Below are positions 55,808 through 64,000 of a DNA stretch of 64,000 bases, in pieces. A program made the position numbers and the translations under genes. The DNA is taken from contig NZ_CP012640.2 of the NCBI RefSeq assembly GCF_001412595.2, positions 1,612,001 through 1,676,000 of the forward strand, read 5' to 3'. This DNA comes from Massilia sp. WG5 (lineage in GTDB: Bacteria; Pseudomonadota; Gammaproteobacteria; Burkholderiales; Burkholderiaceae_D). Each line of letters starts with the position of its first letter. Within the stretch, counting starts at the first letter, position 1. The notes under the pieces are model-generated. The model made no database searches. It was not told the DNA's origin and was given only the letters and a program-made list of their open reading frames with translations.

Positions 55808-55838
55808 GCGCGTAAGGCCTTGCATGAAGGAGATTGCG

Positions 55839-56342
55839 ATGAAACACACGATCAGGACAATCGCGCTGGCGGCGCTCGCATTCTCCCTGTCCGCCTGCGC
55901 GCCGATGTTCCGCCAGCCGCCGCCCCCGGGCGCGCCGCTGGCCGAAGTCACGGCCAGGCTGGGCCGCCCGGACGCGGCCTACCCGGAACCGGACGGCGGC
56001 CAGGTGCTCGAATACCGCGGCCAGCCGATGGGCCAGTTCCAGTACATGGCGCGCATGAGCCCGGACGGCCGCCTGCTCTCCTACGACCAGGTCCTGACCA
56101 GCGAGAATTTCGCGAAGGTAAAGGTCGACCACTGGACCAAGGCCGACATCCTGCGCAACTTCGGCCAGCCGGCCGAGACCTCGGCCGTGGCCTTCCACAA
56201 CTACGAGGTCTGGTCCTACCGCTACAAGGAAGCCGGCGTGTGGAATTCGATGATGCATGTGCACTTCGACCAGCAGGGCGTCGTGCGCCAGATGCTGAAT
56301 GGTCCGGACCCGCGCTACGACGACCGCTTCCGGCGCTTTTAA
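55839..56342 (+). CDS. Lipoprotein with BamE-like repeats, copy 2
   Basis: The protein is 167 residues, starting behind AAGGAG. It has the lipobox LSAC and aligns with the preceding gene over its full length: APLAEVTARLGRPDA, LEYRGQPMGQFQYMAR, DGRLLSYDQVLTSENFAK and WSYRYKEAGVWNSMM. The two are tandem duplicates. The C termini (DPRYDDRFRRF against DPVLDDRYRGL) show moderate divergence. The role is unknown. Confidence 0.75.
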   Translation: MKHTIRTIALAALAFSLSACAPMFRQPPPPGAPLAEVTARLGRPDAAYPEPDGGQVLEYRGQPMGQFQYMARMSPDGRLLSYDQVLTSENFAKVKVDHWTKADILRNFGQPAETSAVAFHNYEVWSYRYKEAGVWNSMMHVHFDQQGVVRQMLNGPDPRYDDRFRRF

Positions 56343-56410
56343 GCAATCGCTAAGCATGCGGTGAGGATGTGTGAGAAAGCAGCGCCGGCAGGCCGCTATA
56401 CTCTTTCCAC

Positions 56411-57178
56411 ATGAACATTGCCTATCGTGCAGCCAGCACCGACCGCCGCCTGAGCCTGCTGCTGACCGCCCTCGTGCACCTGGCCTTGATCGCCGGCTGG
56501 TACGCGGCGCGCACGCTGCCGGCGCCGGCGCCCCCGAACGATGGCCCGCGCAGCCGCGTCCTGTGGATTCCCCTGCCCCGCTCCCGGCCCGCGCTGCGCG
56601 ACAGCGAGCCCGCGCCGCCGCCAAAGGAAAGCACGGCGCGGCCGATCCCGCTGCATCCGCGTCCCGCCGCCCCCCTCGCCCTGCCGCCGGCGCCGGCGAT
56701 CGAATCCCGGCCCACGCCCGCGCCCGCCGCCGCGCCCGCGCCGGCCCAGACGCCGGCCCCGGCCACGGCCACGGCCACGCAGCCCGCCCCGCCCGGGCCG
56801 AGCGCGGAACAAATCCTGGAACGCGCCCGGCGCGACATCGGCGGCATCGACAAGGCGCTGCGCAAGGAAAACAAGCCGTATATCGCGGCGCCGCTGGACA
56901 GCCCGCAGATGCGCCTGCGCCAGGGCATCGAGCACGCCCGCGCGATGGCGCCGAACCGCATCTGGGAAGCGCCCAAGGTCGAGGAACTGGTGAACAACAC
57001 GGGCGACGGCGCGCGGCGCTCGCGCGTCGTCGGCGGCAGGGGCACCTACTGCGTCACCGAGCGCGCAACCAACACCGATGTCGAGATGATCGAACACCAC
57101 GGCAAGCTGCGCATCACGAGCTGCCCGACGCACGAAGAGCCGGCCAAGAAGCAGGAATGGCGCACCCTGCAGGACTGA
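56411..57178 (+). CDS. Single-pass proline-rich membrane protein of unknown function
   Basis: The protein is 255 residues. One TM segment (about 15-34, LLLTALVHLALIAGWYAA) is followed by a long Pro/Ala linker (about 38-130) of the kind that spans the periplasm in TonB-like proteins. The C-terminal part contains two cysteines (TYCVTER and TSCPTHE) that may pair. It resembles energy-transducing or anchor proteins only in layout; no TonB C-terminal motif is seen. Confidence 0.65.
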   Translation: MNIAYRAASTDRRLSLLLTALVHLALIAGWYAARTLPAPAPPNDGPRSRVLWIPLPRSRPALRDSEPAPPPKESTARPIPLHPRPAAPLALPPAPAIESRPTPAPAAAPAPAQTPAPATATATQPAPPGPSAEQILERARRDIGGIDKALRKENKPYIAAPLDSPQMRLRQGIEHARAMAPNRIWEAPKVEELVNNTGDGARRSRVVGGRGTYCVTERATNTDVEMIEHHGKLRITSCPTHEEPAKKQEWRTLQD

Positions 57179-57484
57179 GTCCCGGCAGGCTAATACCTTA
57201 ACAAAACCTTTTTCTTACTCCGCGAGCAACAAGGCATACGCTGGGCCATCCCGAACGTCCGTAACCGGTCCGTGACCGGTCATTTAACTCGACCATTATT
57301 ATTCACGAGTTCTATCGACCGAATCGATCGGACGATGCGGAATACTTACCAAGTGCCAACAGACGCCTTCGACCAGTGGCACGGGACCGGATATACGTGA
57401 GCAGTCGTACCTCACGGCCTGCCGACGGATTGTTTGCAAACGAGGAGGAGTCCATATACGGACATCCAGATCGCTGGCCCTTGT
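57179..57484. other. Intergenic stretch with no supported gene
   Basis: This 306-base gap between two convergent genes has lower G+C than its surroundings. It contains short inverted repeats (for example GACCGGT near 57275) but no clear terminator with a T tract and no convincing coding frame. Confidence 0.5.
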
Positions 57485-58177
57485 TCATCCCATGATCGGG
57501 TTTCTTCGCTGTCTGCGGCCACATCGACTGGCCGCCATCAGCAACAGGACGCCGGCGCTGAACATAGTGGCAGGTGCCGGTTCTGGCACCGGCAGCATGT
57601 AGACCTGGCCGCTCGTTCCATAATAATTGAAACCTGTCCACCCGCCATACGGATAGAGTTGGAAGCCGTAGTAGAAGCTCGAGTCCGGATCGTGTAGCAG
57701 GCCCAAGGGCACTGAAAACGATAGCGTATCGTCAATAAGCGTGTAGTCGCCATACCTTATCAGCGCCGCATGGACGATGGGATCGTCGGGGAGCCATTCG
57801 GAGCGGGGCTTGGGCCACCAGATGGTCAGCTGCCGCCGTGTAGCGATCTCATAACTACCGATAACGGTTTGTGTACCAAGCGGGCCGCTGCGGTACATCC
57901 CCTCGGTGGTGCTCTGGATGGGATCGCTCGATACGGTGTCGGTGAAGAATTGGAACGCATCGGCCGCGCGTCCCACATCGTCGAGCGTGAAAAAATCAGG
58001 AGGACGGTCGAAACGCACCGAGAAGTTTGCCTGTCCGTTTGCAAGGTCAATCACCGCGCGATACTGGGTGGGGTGCAAGGGTAGATCGTATGCTCGCGTA
58101 CTTGGGAGCACGAACAAGAGAAGGAAACCGGCAGCTAGCCAGTGCCATATAAAAGTTAGACGGGTGCTCAAGTTCAT
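57485..58177 (-). CDS. PEP-CTERM sorted exported protein
   Basis: I prefer the ATG ending at 58177, with AAGGGG seven bases upstream (230 residues); an ATG two codons earlier is possible. The signal peptide is about 1-30 (AAGFLLLFVLPSTRA). The mature domain is unrecognised and rich in Tyr and Trp. The C terminus has the sorting signal VPEPAPA, a hydrophobic helix (MFSAGVLLLMAAS) and a basic tail (RCGRRQRR). By family knowledge it is exported, processed by an exosortase and linked to exopolysaccharide or biofilm. No exosortase is in this window. An FNR-type box lies upstream. Confidence 0.8.
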   Translation of the reverse strand: MNLSTRLTFIWHWLAAGFLLLFVLPSTRAYDLPLHPTQYRAVIDLANGQANFSVRFDRPPDFFTLDDVGRAADAFQFFTDTVSSDPIQSTTEGMYRSGPLGTQTVIGSYEIATRRQLTIWWPKPRSEWLPDDPIVHAALIRYGDYTLIDDTLSFSVPLGLLHDPDSSFYYGFQLYPYGGWTGFNYYGTSGQVYMLPVPEPAPATMFSAGVLLLMAASRCGRRQRRNPIMG

Positions 58178-58237
58178 TTTCATGCCCCTTAGCTTTGACA
58201 GCGGGCACTCATCATCTGCTTCTAGCAAGCGGCAATT

Positions 58238-58251
58238 TTGATCCACGTCAA
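58238..58251. promoter_or_regulatory. FNR/Anr/Dnr-type binding site
   Basis: TTGATCCACGTCAA matches the TTGAT-N4-ATCAA consensus in nine of ten fixed positions. Its centre is about 67 bases upstream of the PEP-CTERM start codon. A weak GATGAT -10-like hexamer lies at the distance expected for activation from position -41.5. Control by an oxygen- or nitric-oxide-sensing regulator is inferred. Confidence 0.55.
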
Positions 58252-58749
58252 ACGCCGAGGGCGACAGGAGTTCCAGTGCGTTCGGTTTCCTCAGGCCTTT
58301 ATACCGCCTTACCGGAGAACTATCACAACGGGCCGGGTTCCCCCCTCAGGAGACTGAAAGCTCCTGGGCACAACCTATGGCAATATAGTGATCGCCTTTG
58401 AGACCGGTACCCAGGTGTATCACTATGCCGGGCCAGCGAACAGCATCGCGCACCTTGCTGCCTGGTTTTCGGCGCACCTCTACTTCAATCTGAACGCCGA
58501 ACCGATCACTTCTGGCCTGCATCCCCCTAGCCCGACCATGTCCGTGCATCTGGCCTCCCGTGCCGGAACCGGCATCGACGAGGCGACGCTGCGCCGACCC
58601 TGCAAATACGACCAGATCGCGTAGGATGGAACCGGCATTGATGCCGCCAGCATATCTTCGCCGCGAGGCGGCGAGCATACCGGACGGAAGATCAGCACCG
58701 GCTGCCATCGGATGAGCACGCCGGGCGTGAAACGTCCGATGGCGGGTGC
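58252..58749. other. Intergenic stretch with no supported gene
   Basis: About 500 bases separate the 3' end of the nitroreductase gene from the FNR-type site. A CAGGAG/CTCCTG hairpin lies at 58347-58366. Short open frames occur on both strands, but none has a ribosome site with a recognisable protein. Part of it may be remnant coding sequence. Confidence 0.45.
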
Positions 58750-59400
58750 TCAAGCGCCTTCCTTCGGATAGCCGACGGTCTGCGACAGCAGCACTTCCTG
58801 GTCGTGTGTAAGGCCGAGCGCGTCGGCGATCGCTTCGCGGTCGATCCAGGCACGGATCACACTGGCGAGGCCGTTCGCGGCGGCAAACAGGTAGACGTTC
58901 TGCGCCGTCGCCCCTGCCGCCGTATACGCATACGCGGCGCGCCTGTCCACCGGAACGAGTCGCATGCGGGCATGGTCGGCTACGTAGACCAGGCCCATCG
59001 GCGCGTCGTCCACGAAGTCCTGATAACCGGTGATGCTGCGCAGGTCGTTCGGCGCCGCCAGTTCGAGCCGGTGCCCCTGCGCTTCGTAGCGATATGCGCC
59101 ACCCGGGAGCGCGACGAACACGTCGATTTCCTGCGCGTTCATCGCGGATGGTGCGGTGCGCTTTCCGTCCGGTCGGTTCACTCCGCAGGCCGCCCACAGT
59201 AACGCGGACAGCAGCGGCGGCGCCAGCTCGTGCGGCGCGAACTCTCGCGACGAATGGCGTGCCGCCAGCGCCTCCATCAGCGGCATCCCTCCCTTGCACG
59301 CCGGCGCCGGCAGTGCGATCGTCGACGCTGATTCTCCCAGTTGCGGCTTGGGCCGCAGCTGCCCCATTTTGCCGAGCGCGAGCTTCATCAAGGTACTCAT
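58750..59400 (-). CDS. SagB/ThcOx-like nitroreductase family oxidoreductase
   Basis: The start is the ATG ending at 59400, with GGAGA at ribosome-site distance (216 residues). FMN-binding features of the family are present: LAARHSSREFAPHEL at the N terminus, LLWAACGVNRPDGKRTAPSA in the centre, and AAGATAQNVYLFAAANGLAS near the C terminus. Such enzymes oxidise or reduce small molecules with FMN. It is the last gene of the acyl-activation operon, 21 bases after the ACP gene, which suggests that its substrate may be an ACP-bound or related acyl compound (inference). Confidence 0.8.
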   Translation of the reverse strand: MSTLMKLALGKMGQLRPKPQLGESASTIALPAPACKGGMPLMEALAARHSSREFAPHELAPPLLSALLWAACGVNRPDGKRTAPSAMNAQEIDVFVALPGGAYRYEAQGHRLELAAPNDLRSITGYQDFVDDAPMGLVYVADHARMRLVPVDRRAAYAYTAAGATAQNVYLFAAANGLASVIRAWIDREAIADALGLTHDQEVLLSQTVGYPKEGA

Positions 59401-59421
59401 CACATTGTCTCCCATGCCTGT

Positions 59422-59667
59422 TCAGGCCAGCCTGGCGCCCAAGTATCCGGTGAGGTCGTCAAGCGTGCGCAGCTTGCCGTAATCGGACTCCGGAATGTCG
59501 ATCTTGAAACGCCGGTGCAAGCCAATCAGGAAATTCAGCCAGTCCATCGAGTCGAGGTCGACCTGTTCGCGCAGCAGCCTGGTGCGCGTCAGTCCGGCCG
59601 GATCGACTTCGGGCGCGATCGACGTCAGTTCCGCCATCACGCCCGCCAACAGATCCTGCTCGTTCAT
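59422..59667 (-). CDS. Acyl carrier protein
   Basis: The protein is 81 residues and acidic. The phosphopantetheine attachment site is Ser40 in VDLDSMDWLNF, close to the DSL motif of ACPs with Met instead of Leu. It has a four-helix pattern of normal length. It is not next to fatty-acid synthesis genes but 12 bases after a 2-oxoacid dehydrogenase E2 gene, so it is likely a dedicated carrier of this operon. Confidence 0.85.
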   Translation of the reverse strand: MNEQDLLAGVMAELTSIAPEVDPAGLTRTRLLREQVDLDSMDWLNFLIGLHRRFKIDIPESDYGKLRTLDDLTGYLGARLA

Positions 59668-59679
59668 TGCTTCTGCTCC

Positions 59680-60843
59680 TCAAAGTTCGGCCGGGCGCTG
59701 CAGGCGTTCGCGCAGATTCACAAGGAACATGGCGCCGCGATGGCCATCCGACACCCGGTGGTCGGCCGCCAGGCTTGCCGTGACCACCGGCATGGCAGAC
59801 AGTCCGCCGGCGCTTGCCCAGGGCCGCTCCATGATCCGGCCGAAGCCGACCAGCGCCACCTGCGGCGGATAGATCACGCCGAACACGGCTTCAGCGCCCT
59901 CCTCTCCGAGATTGGTGACCGTGATGGTCGGCTCGGACATCTCGGAACTGCGCAGCGATCCGGCGCGCGCACGGCGCACCAGGTCGGACAGCTCGCGCAT
60001 CAGCTGCTCGAGCGGCTTGACTGCGACGTCGTGCAGCGCGGGCGCAACCAGGCCACCCTGGCGGAGCGCGATGGCGACGCCGACATGCACTTGCTTTGAT
60101 CCCTGGTAGGCGCCGTCGCGAAAAAAACCGTTCAGGTCGGGGTAGTCCTGGAGCGTCAGCGCGACCGCCTTCAATTGCAGCGTGGCCATCAGCAGGCGCT
60201 CGGTGATGGGCCGCGCGGCATTGGCTTCGGCCAGCCATTCCTGGGCACGGCGCATCGGCACCGTCTCGCTCAGGTAGTAGTGTGGAATCTCGCGCTTGGA
60301 ACGGCTCATGGCGGCCGCGATCGACTTGCGCATCTCGCGCTGGCGATCCGCCGGTGCCGGCGCGGACGACGCGGCAAGTATCCCGTTTTCGACGTCCTGC
60401 AGTGTGACGGCGCCGCCGGGACCGGTACCGATGACACCCTCGATGTCGATACCGGCCTCGCGTGCGCGCCTGCGCGCGGCTGGGGACACCGGACGTCGGC
60501 CCTCGGATGGGGGCCCGGCCTCGGGAGCCACGCCAGCCGCCGGCGACGGCGGGGGTACAGCCGCTGCCCGGCTGCGCTGCGCCGCGCGCGCATGCTCCTC
60601 CGTTTCGCCCGGCTCCAGCAAAGTCGCCAGCACCGCGCCGACCGGCACCGTCTCGCCCGGCTGTACCACCAGCTCGAGCACGGTGCCGTCGTTCCAGGCT
60701 TCGACATCGACCGCAGCCTTGGAGGTGTCGACCACGGCCACCACCTGCCCGCTCCTGACCGCGTCACCCGGCTTGACATGCCAGGCCAGCAGCTTGCCCT
60801 GGTCCATGTCGGAACCGAGCGAGGGAAGCTTGAATTCGATCAT
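59680..60843 (-). CDS. Dihydrolipoamide acyltransferase (E2) of a 2-oxoacid dehydrogenase
   Basis: The protein is 387 residues. It has one lipoyl domain (1-78) with Lys42 ([10 protein letters not shown]), a linker rich in Pro and Ala, the peripheral subunit-binding domain (about 120-158, [19 protein letters not shown]) and the catalytic domain with His362 and Asp366 in DHRVSDG. It transfers an acyl group from lipoyl to an acceptor, normally CoA. The ATG overlaps the E1beta stop by 4 bases. No E3 gene is seen in this window. Confidence 0.93.
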   Translation of the reverse strand: MIEFKLPSLGSDMDQGKLLAWHVKPGDAVRSGQVVAVVDTSKAAVDVEAWNDGTVLELVVQPGETVPVGAVLATLLEPGETEEHARAAQRSRAAAVPPPSPAAGVAPEAGPPSEGRRPVSPAARRRAREAGIDIEGVIGTGPGGAVTLQDVENGILAASSAPAPADRQREMRKSIAAAMSRSKREIPHYYLSETVPMRRAQEWLAEANAARPITERLLMATLQLKAVALTLQDYPDLNGFFRDGAYQGSKQVHVGVAIALRQGGLVAPALHDVAVKPLEQLMRELSDLVRRARAGSLRSSEMSEPTITVTNLGEEGAEAVFGVIYPPQVALVGFGRIMERPWASAGGLSAMPVVTASLAADHRVSDGHRGAMFLVNLRERLQRPAEL

Positions 60844-61823
60844 GCCTGCCCCACCAGTGTGCGTGCCGCGGCAACGATGTCTTCGGCTTGCGGCAAGGCG
60901 GCCAGTTCCATGTGGCGCGCATACGGCACCGGCACTTCGGCGCTGCACACGCGGGCCACCGGGGCGTCGAGGTCGTAGAACGCGTTTTCCATGATGCGCG
61001 CGACGATCTCGGCGGCCAGGCTGCCGCTCTTCCAGCCTTCGTCGACCACCACCGCACGCCGCGTCCTGCGCACCGAAGCGGCGATCGTGTCCGTGTCGAG
61101 CGGCCGCAGCACGCGCAAGTCGATCACCTCGGCCTCGATCCCGGCGGCGGCCAGTTCCCCGGCCGCCTGCAAGGCTTTCGGCACACAGCCGCCGTACGCG
61201 ATCAGGGTGAGGTCGCTGCCGGCGCGGCGCACCGCGGCGCCATCGATGGCGCACCAGGGCGCCGGCGGCGCGTCGCCGAACTCTTCCTCCATGTTGTACA
61301 ACTGCGCATGCTCGAAGATGATCACCGGGTCCGGATCGGCCAGCGCCGGGGCCAGCATGCCGCGCGCGTCGGCCACGGTCGCCGGGGCCAGCACGCGGAT
61401 GCCGGGGATGTGCGCGTACCACCCTTCCAGGCTGTGCGAATGCTGGGCCGCCAGCTGGCGGCCCGCGCCGGTCGCCATCCTGATCACCAGCGGCACGCCG
61501 AACTGGCCACCCGACATGTGCCGCATCGCTGCCGCCGTGTTGACGACCTGGTCCAGGGCCAACAGGCTGAAGTTGACGGTCATGATTTCGACGACCGGGC
61601 GCATGCCGCCCAGCGCCGCGCCGATCCCGGCGCCGACGAAGCCGAGTTCGGACAAGGGCGTGTCGCGGATCCGCTCGGGCCCGAACTCGTCGAGGAAGCC
61701 TTTCGACACGGCGTACGAGCCGCCATATTTGCCGACATCCTCGCCCATCAGGAAGACGCGCGGGTCCGACACCAGCGCTTCGTGCAGGGCCGCGCGCATC
61801 GCCTCGCGGTAACTCATCTTCAT
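60840..61823 (-). CDS. 2-oxoacid dehydrogenase E1 component, beta subunit
   Basis: The protein is 327 residues, starting at the ATG in an ATGA overlap with E1alpha. Typical E1beta segments are [40 protein letters not shown] and [20 protein letters not shown]. With E1alpha it decarboxylates a 2-oxoacid (pyruvate, acetoin or branched-chain type) using thiamine diphosphate. The substrate cannot be fixed from sequence. Confidence 0.93.
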   Translation of the reverse strand: MKMSYREAMRAALHEALVSDPRVFLMGEDVGKYGGSYAVSKGFLDEFGPERIRDTPLSELGFVGAGIGAALGGMRPVVEIMTVNFSLLALDQVVNTAAAMRHMSGGQFGVPLVIRMATGAGRQLAAQHSHSLEGWYAHIPGIRVLAPATVADARGMLAPALADPDPVIIFEHAQLYNMEEEFGDAPPAPWCAIDGAAVRRAGSDLTLIAYGGCVPKALQAAGELAAAGIEAEVIDLRVLRPLDTDTIAASVRRTRRAVVVDEGWKSGSLAAEIVARIMENAFYDLDAPVARVCSAEVPVPYARHMELAALPQAEDIVAAARTLVGQA

Positions 61824-62863
61824 GGTGCTGCGTCCCCGCCGAGCAGGTCTTTTGCCAGGTCTTCGACCGGCTCCCAGGCGGCGGCGTCGGCGAAGGCCAC
61901 CGCCGCCTCGACTTCGCTCCGGGCTTCGGCGTCCAGCGCCAGGAACTCGTCTTCGGTCAGCTTGCCCTCGGCCTTCAGGCGCGCCGTGAACGCGTGCAGC
62001 GGCCCGTGCTGCTTCCATGCCTCGATCTCGGCCGGATCGCGGTACAGGTCGGGGTCGAACATCGAGTGCGCGCGAAACCGGTAGGTCTGGCATTCGAGGA
62101 AGTACGGCCCTTTTCCGGCGCGCACGTGGCCGGCGGCGAGCGCGGCCGCCTCGTGCACCGCAAGCACGTCCATGCCGTTCGCCCTGCCGACAGCCATGTT
62201 GTAGGCGGCGGCCTTGGCGCACAGGTCGGTCTGCGACTCGGAACGGGCAAGCGCCGTGCCCATCGCATAAAAATTGTTTTCGCAAATGAACAACAGCGGC
62301 AGCTTCCACAGCGCCGCCAGGTTCGCCGTTTCGTGGAACACGCCCTCGGCCATCGCGCCCTCGCCGAAGAAGCAGGCATTCACGCGTGCTGTCCCCCGCG
62401 TCTTGTCGGCCAGCGACAACCCGGCCGCAAGCGCGATGCCGCTGCCCACGATCGCGTTGCCGCCGTAAAAATGGCGGTCGCGGTCGAACAGGTGCATCGA
62501 GCCGCCGCGCCCGTGCGAGCAGCCGGCCAGCTTGCCAAACATCTCCGCCATGATCGTGTTCATGGGCACCCCGCGCACCAGTGCGTGCCCGTGCTCGCGG
62601 TAGGTCGCGATGACGTTGTCTTCAGGCGCCAGCGCATGCAGCGCTCCGACCGCGACCGCCTCCTGGCCAACGTACAGGTGCAGGAAGCCACGGATCTTGC
62701 CGGCGCCGTAAAGCTCAGCCGATTTTTCCTCCATGCGGCGGATACGCTGCATATCGGCCAGCAGCGCATGGCAGAACGCACGATCCCGCGGCGCGCTGGG
62801 CGGCCAAGCGGCGGACAGTGCGGCTTCGGCAGGGCTCATCGCTTGGCTGATGGGCGGGCTCAT
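61820..62863 (-). CDS. 2-oxoacid dehydrogenase E1 component, alpha subunit
   Basis: The protein is 347 residues, starting in an ATGA overlap with the ligase gene. The thiamine diphosphate motif appears as [10 protein letters not shown] followed by [16 protein letters not shown] and [11 protein letters not shown] are typical of the pyruvate/acetoin group. The separate alpha and beta subunits fit acetoin- or branched-chain-type complexes and gram-positive-like pyruvate dehydrogenases, not the single-chain AceE usual in proteobacteria. Confidence 0.93.
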   Translation of the reverse strand: MSPPISQAMSPAEAALSAAWPPSAPRDRAFCHALLADMQRIRRMEEKSAELYGAGKIRGFLHLYVGQEAVAVGALHALAPEDNVIATYREHGHALVRGVPMNTIMAEMFGKLAGCSHGRGGSMHLFDRDRHFYGGNAIVGSGIALAAGLSLADKTRGTARVNACFFGEGAMAEGVFHETANLAALWKLPLLFICENNFYAMGTALARSESQTDLCAKAAAYNMAVGRANGMDVLAVHEAAALAAGHVRAGKGPYFLECQTYRFRAHSMFDPDLYRDPAEIEAWKQHGPLHAFTARLKAEGKLTEDEFLALDAEARSEVEAAVAFADAAAWEPVEDLAKDLLGGDAAP

Positions 62864-64000
62864 TGGCTCGACTCCAGGGTGGAGATATCGCCTTCCGGCA
62901 GGCCCAGTTCGCGCGCCTTCAGCAGGCGCCGCATGATCTTGCCGCTGCGCGTGCGCGGCAGCGACGCGACCACCTCGATTTCCTTTGGCGCCATCACAGC
63001 GCCCAGCCGGCTGCGCGCGTGGCCCAGCAGCGCCTTGCGCAACTGCTCCGAGTCCGCGTAGCCGGCGCGCAGCGAGACGAAGGCCTTGACGACTTCGCCA
63101 ACGGTCGGATCGGGCTTGCCGATCACGCCGGCCTCGGCGACCGCTGGATGTTCCATCAGTGCGCTTTCGACCTCGAAGGGGCCGATCAGGTGCCCTGCCG
63201 ACTTGATCACGTCGTCGCTGCGGCCGACGAACCAGAAATAGCCGTCCGCGTCGCGCCGCGCCAGGTCGCCCGTCAGGTAGAGGTCGTCCGCGAAGCATTT
63301 GCGATAGCGTTCCTCGTTGTTCAGGTAGCCCCGCATCATGCCGGGCCAGCCGCGGCGCAGCGCAAGTTCGCCTTCGATGCCGGGTTCAAGGACGACGTCG
63401 ACCTTGCCTTCGGCATCGCGCCGCACGATGCAGGCCTCGACCCCGGGCAGCGGGCGTCCCATCGAGCCGGGCTTGATGTCGAACCCGGGCGTGTTGGCGA
63501 TCATGATGCCGCCCGTTTCGGTCTGCCACCAATTGTCGTGGATCGGCAGCCCTAGCACTTCCTGTCCCCACCAAACCGCTTCGGGATTGAGGGGCTCGCC
63601 GACGCTGGCGATGAATCGAAGGGCCGGGAAGGAATATTTACGGGGAATCGCATTACCCGCCTTCATCAGCATCCGGATCGCCGTCGGCGCCGTGTACCAG
63701 ACGCTCACCCGCTCATTTTGCAGGATGCCATACCAGCGCTCGGCATCGAAGTCGGCAGCATCGACGATCGAGGTGACGCCGTGCAGCAGCGGTGCGACGA
63801 TGCCGTAAGAGGTGCCCGTGACCCAGCCCGGATCGGCAGTGCACCAGAAGATGTCATCCGGATGCAGGTCGAGTGCATACTTGCCGCTGACCCAGTGGGT
63901 GAGCACCGCGCCATGCACGTGCATGGCACCCTTTGGCGTGCCGGTGGTACCGCTGGTAAAGTGCAGCAGCGCGAGTTCCTCGGGGTCGGTGGGCCCGATC
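62860..64000 (-). CDS. AMP-forming acetyl-CoA synthetase-like ligase (partial, N terminus outside window)
   Basis: The 3' part of the gene is present, 380 codons running off the right edge. The P-loop [10 protein letters not shown] lies close to the edge. The adenylate motif [28 protein letters not shown] and the catalytic Lys loop [10 protein letters not shown] are intact. The sequence fits acetyl- or propionyl-CoA synthetase-like enzymes that activate short carboxylates. It is at least the first visible gene of the six-gene operon. Confidence 0.9.
   Translation of the reverse strand, partial: IGPTDPEELALLHFTSGTTGTPKGAMHVHGAVLTHWVSGKYALDLHPDDIFWCTADPGWVTGTSYGIVAPLLHGVTSIVDAADFDAERWYGILQNERVSVWYTAPTAIRMLMKAGNAIPRKYSFPALRFIASVGEPLNPEAVWWGQEVLGLPIHDNWWQTETGGIMIANTPGFDIKPGSMGRPLPGVEACIVRRDAEGKVDVVLEPGIEGELALRRGWPGMMRGYLNNEERYRKCFADDLYLTGDLARRDADGYFWFVGRSDDVIKSAGHLIGPFEVESALMEHPAVAEAGVIGKPDPTVGEVVKAFVSLRAGYADSEQLRKALLGHARSRLGAVMAPKEIEVVASLPRTRSGKIMRRLLKARELGLPEGDISTLESSQ

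Noticed and set aside
58252..58749. Possible small genes or a gene remnant downstream of the nitroreductase
   Set aside because: Frames on both strands are short or extend antisense into neighbours, with no ribosome site and no recognisable product.

Overview
The window is about two-thirds G+C, gene-dense bacterial chromosome. The order tpiA-secG-tRNA-Leu-nuoA..N-DUF2818, a phasin, a PEP-CTERM protein and the best-recognised protein sequences together suggest a betaproteobacterium of the order Burkholderiales, most likely Oxalobacteraceae (Massilia/Telluria-like). The genus is inference.

Layout. 0-6.1 kb: signalling genes (a HAMP/GGDEF/EAL protein with a degenerate GGDEF, an atypical NarL-type regulator with Glu at the phospho-acceptor site, a small secreted protein, and a dCache-HAMP-PAS histidine kinase). 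6.3-16.7 kb: ribA, a secreted serine protease with a membrane FHA protein, a phasin, an FMN reductase/VOC/ion channel operon, a large Ig+NHL lipoprotein, a TerB-like protein and an MFS transporter. 16.9-36.3 kb: a conserved block, all on the minus strand, read as tpiA, secG, tRNA-Leu(GAG), a terminator, the complete 14-gene complex I operon nuoA-N, a DUF2818 protein, a structured intergenic element, nudF, a HExxH protein, ispD and ispF. 36.5-44.4 kb: quinone oxidoreductase, a secreted SGNH hydrolase, a KGG stress protein, a Sel1-repeat protein, a GIN-domain protein and a pair of M16 peptidases. 44.4-50.6 kb: a stressosome operon (rsbR-rsbS-rsbT) followed by an ATPase-PP2C fusion, a histidine kinase with an RsbT-like N terminus and a REC-PAS-kinase-REC hybrid. 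No sigma factor or RsbV/RsbW partner switch is present in the operon. 50.7-52.4 kb: a HEPN-like gene and a low-GC pair encoding a leaderless lysozyme-fold/LysM protein and an exported LprI-type lysozyme inhibitor. 52.5-57.2 kb: pnp, rpsO, two tandem paralogous lipoproteins and a proline-rich membrane protein. 57.5-64 kb: a PEP-CTERM protein with an FNR-type box upstream, then a tightly overlapped minus-strand operon for an acetyl-CoA synthetase-like ligase (cut by the window end), 2-oxoacid dehydrogenase E1alpha, E1beta and E2, an acyl carrier protein and a SagB-like nitroreductase.

The two most interesting units are the stressosome module with two-component output and the muramidase/inhibitor pair. 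The second has the architecture of an antibacterial effector with its periplasmic immunity protein. Three kinds of non-coding palindromic element are also visible: a dispersed repeat seen at three sites, a 28-bp perfect inverted repeat between pnp and rpsO, and a 133-nt multi-stem element downstream of the nuo operon. All frames and motifs were read by eye; nothing was searched against a database.
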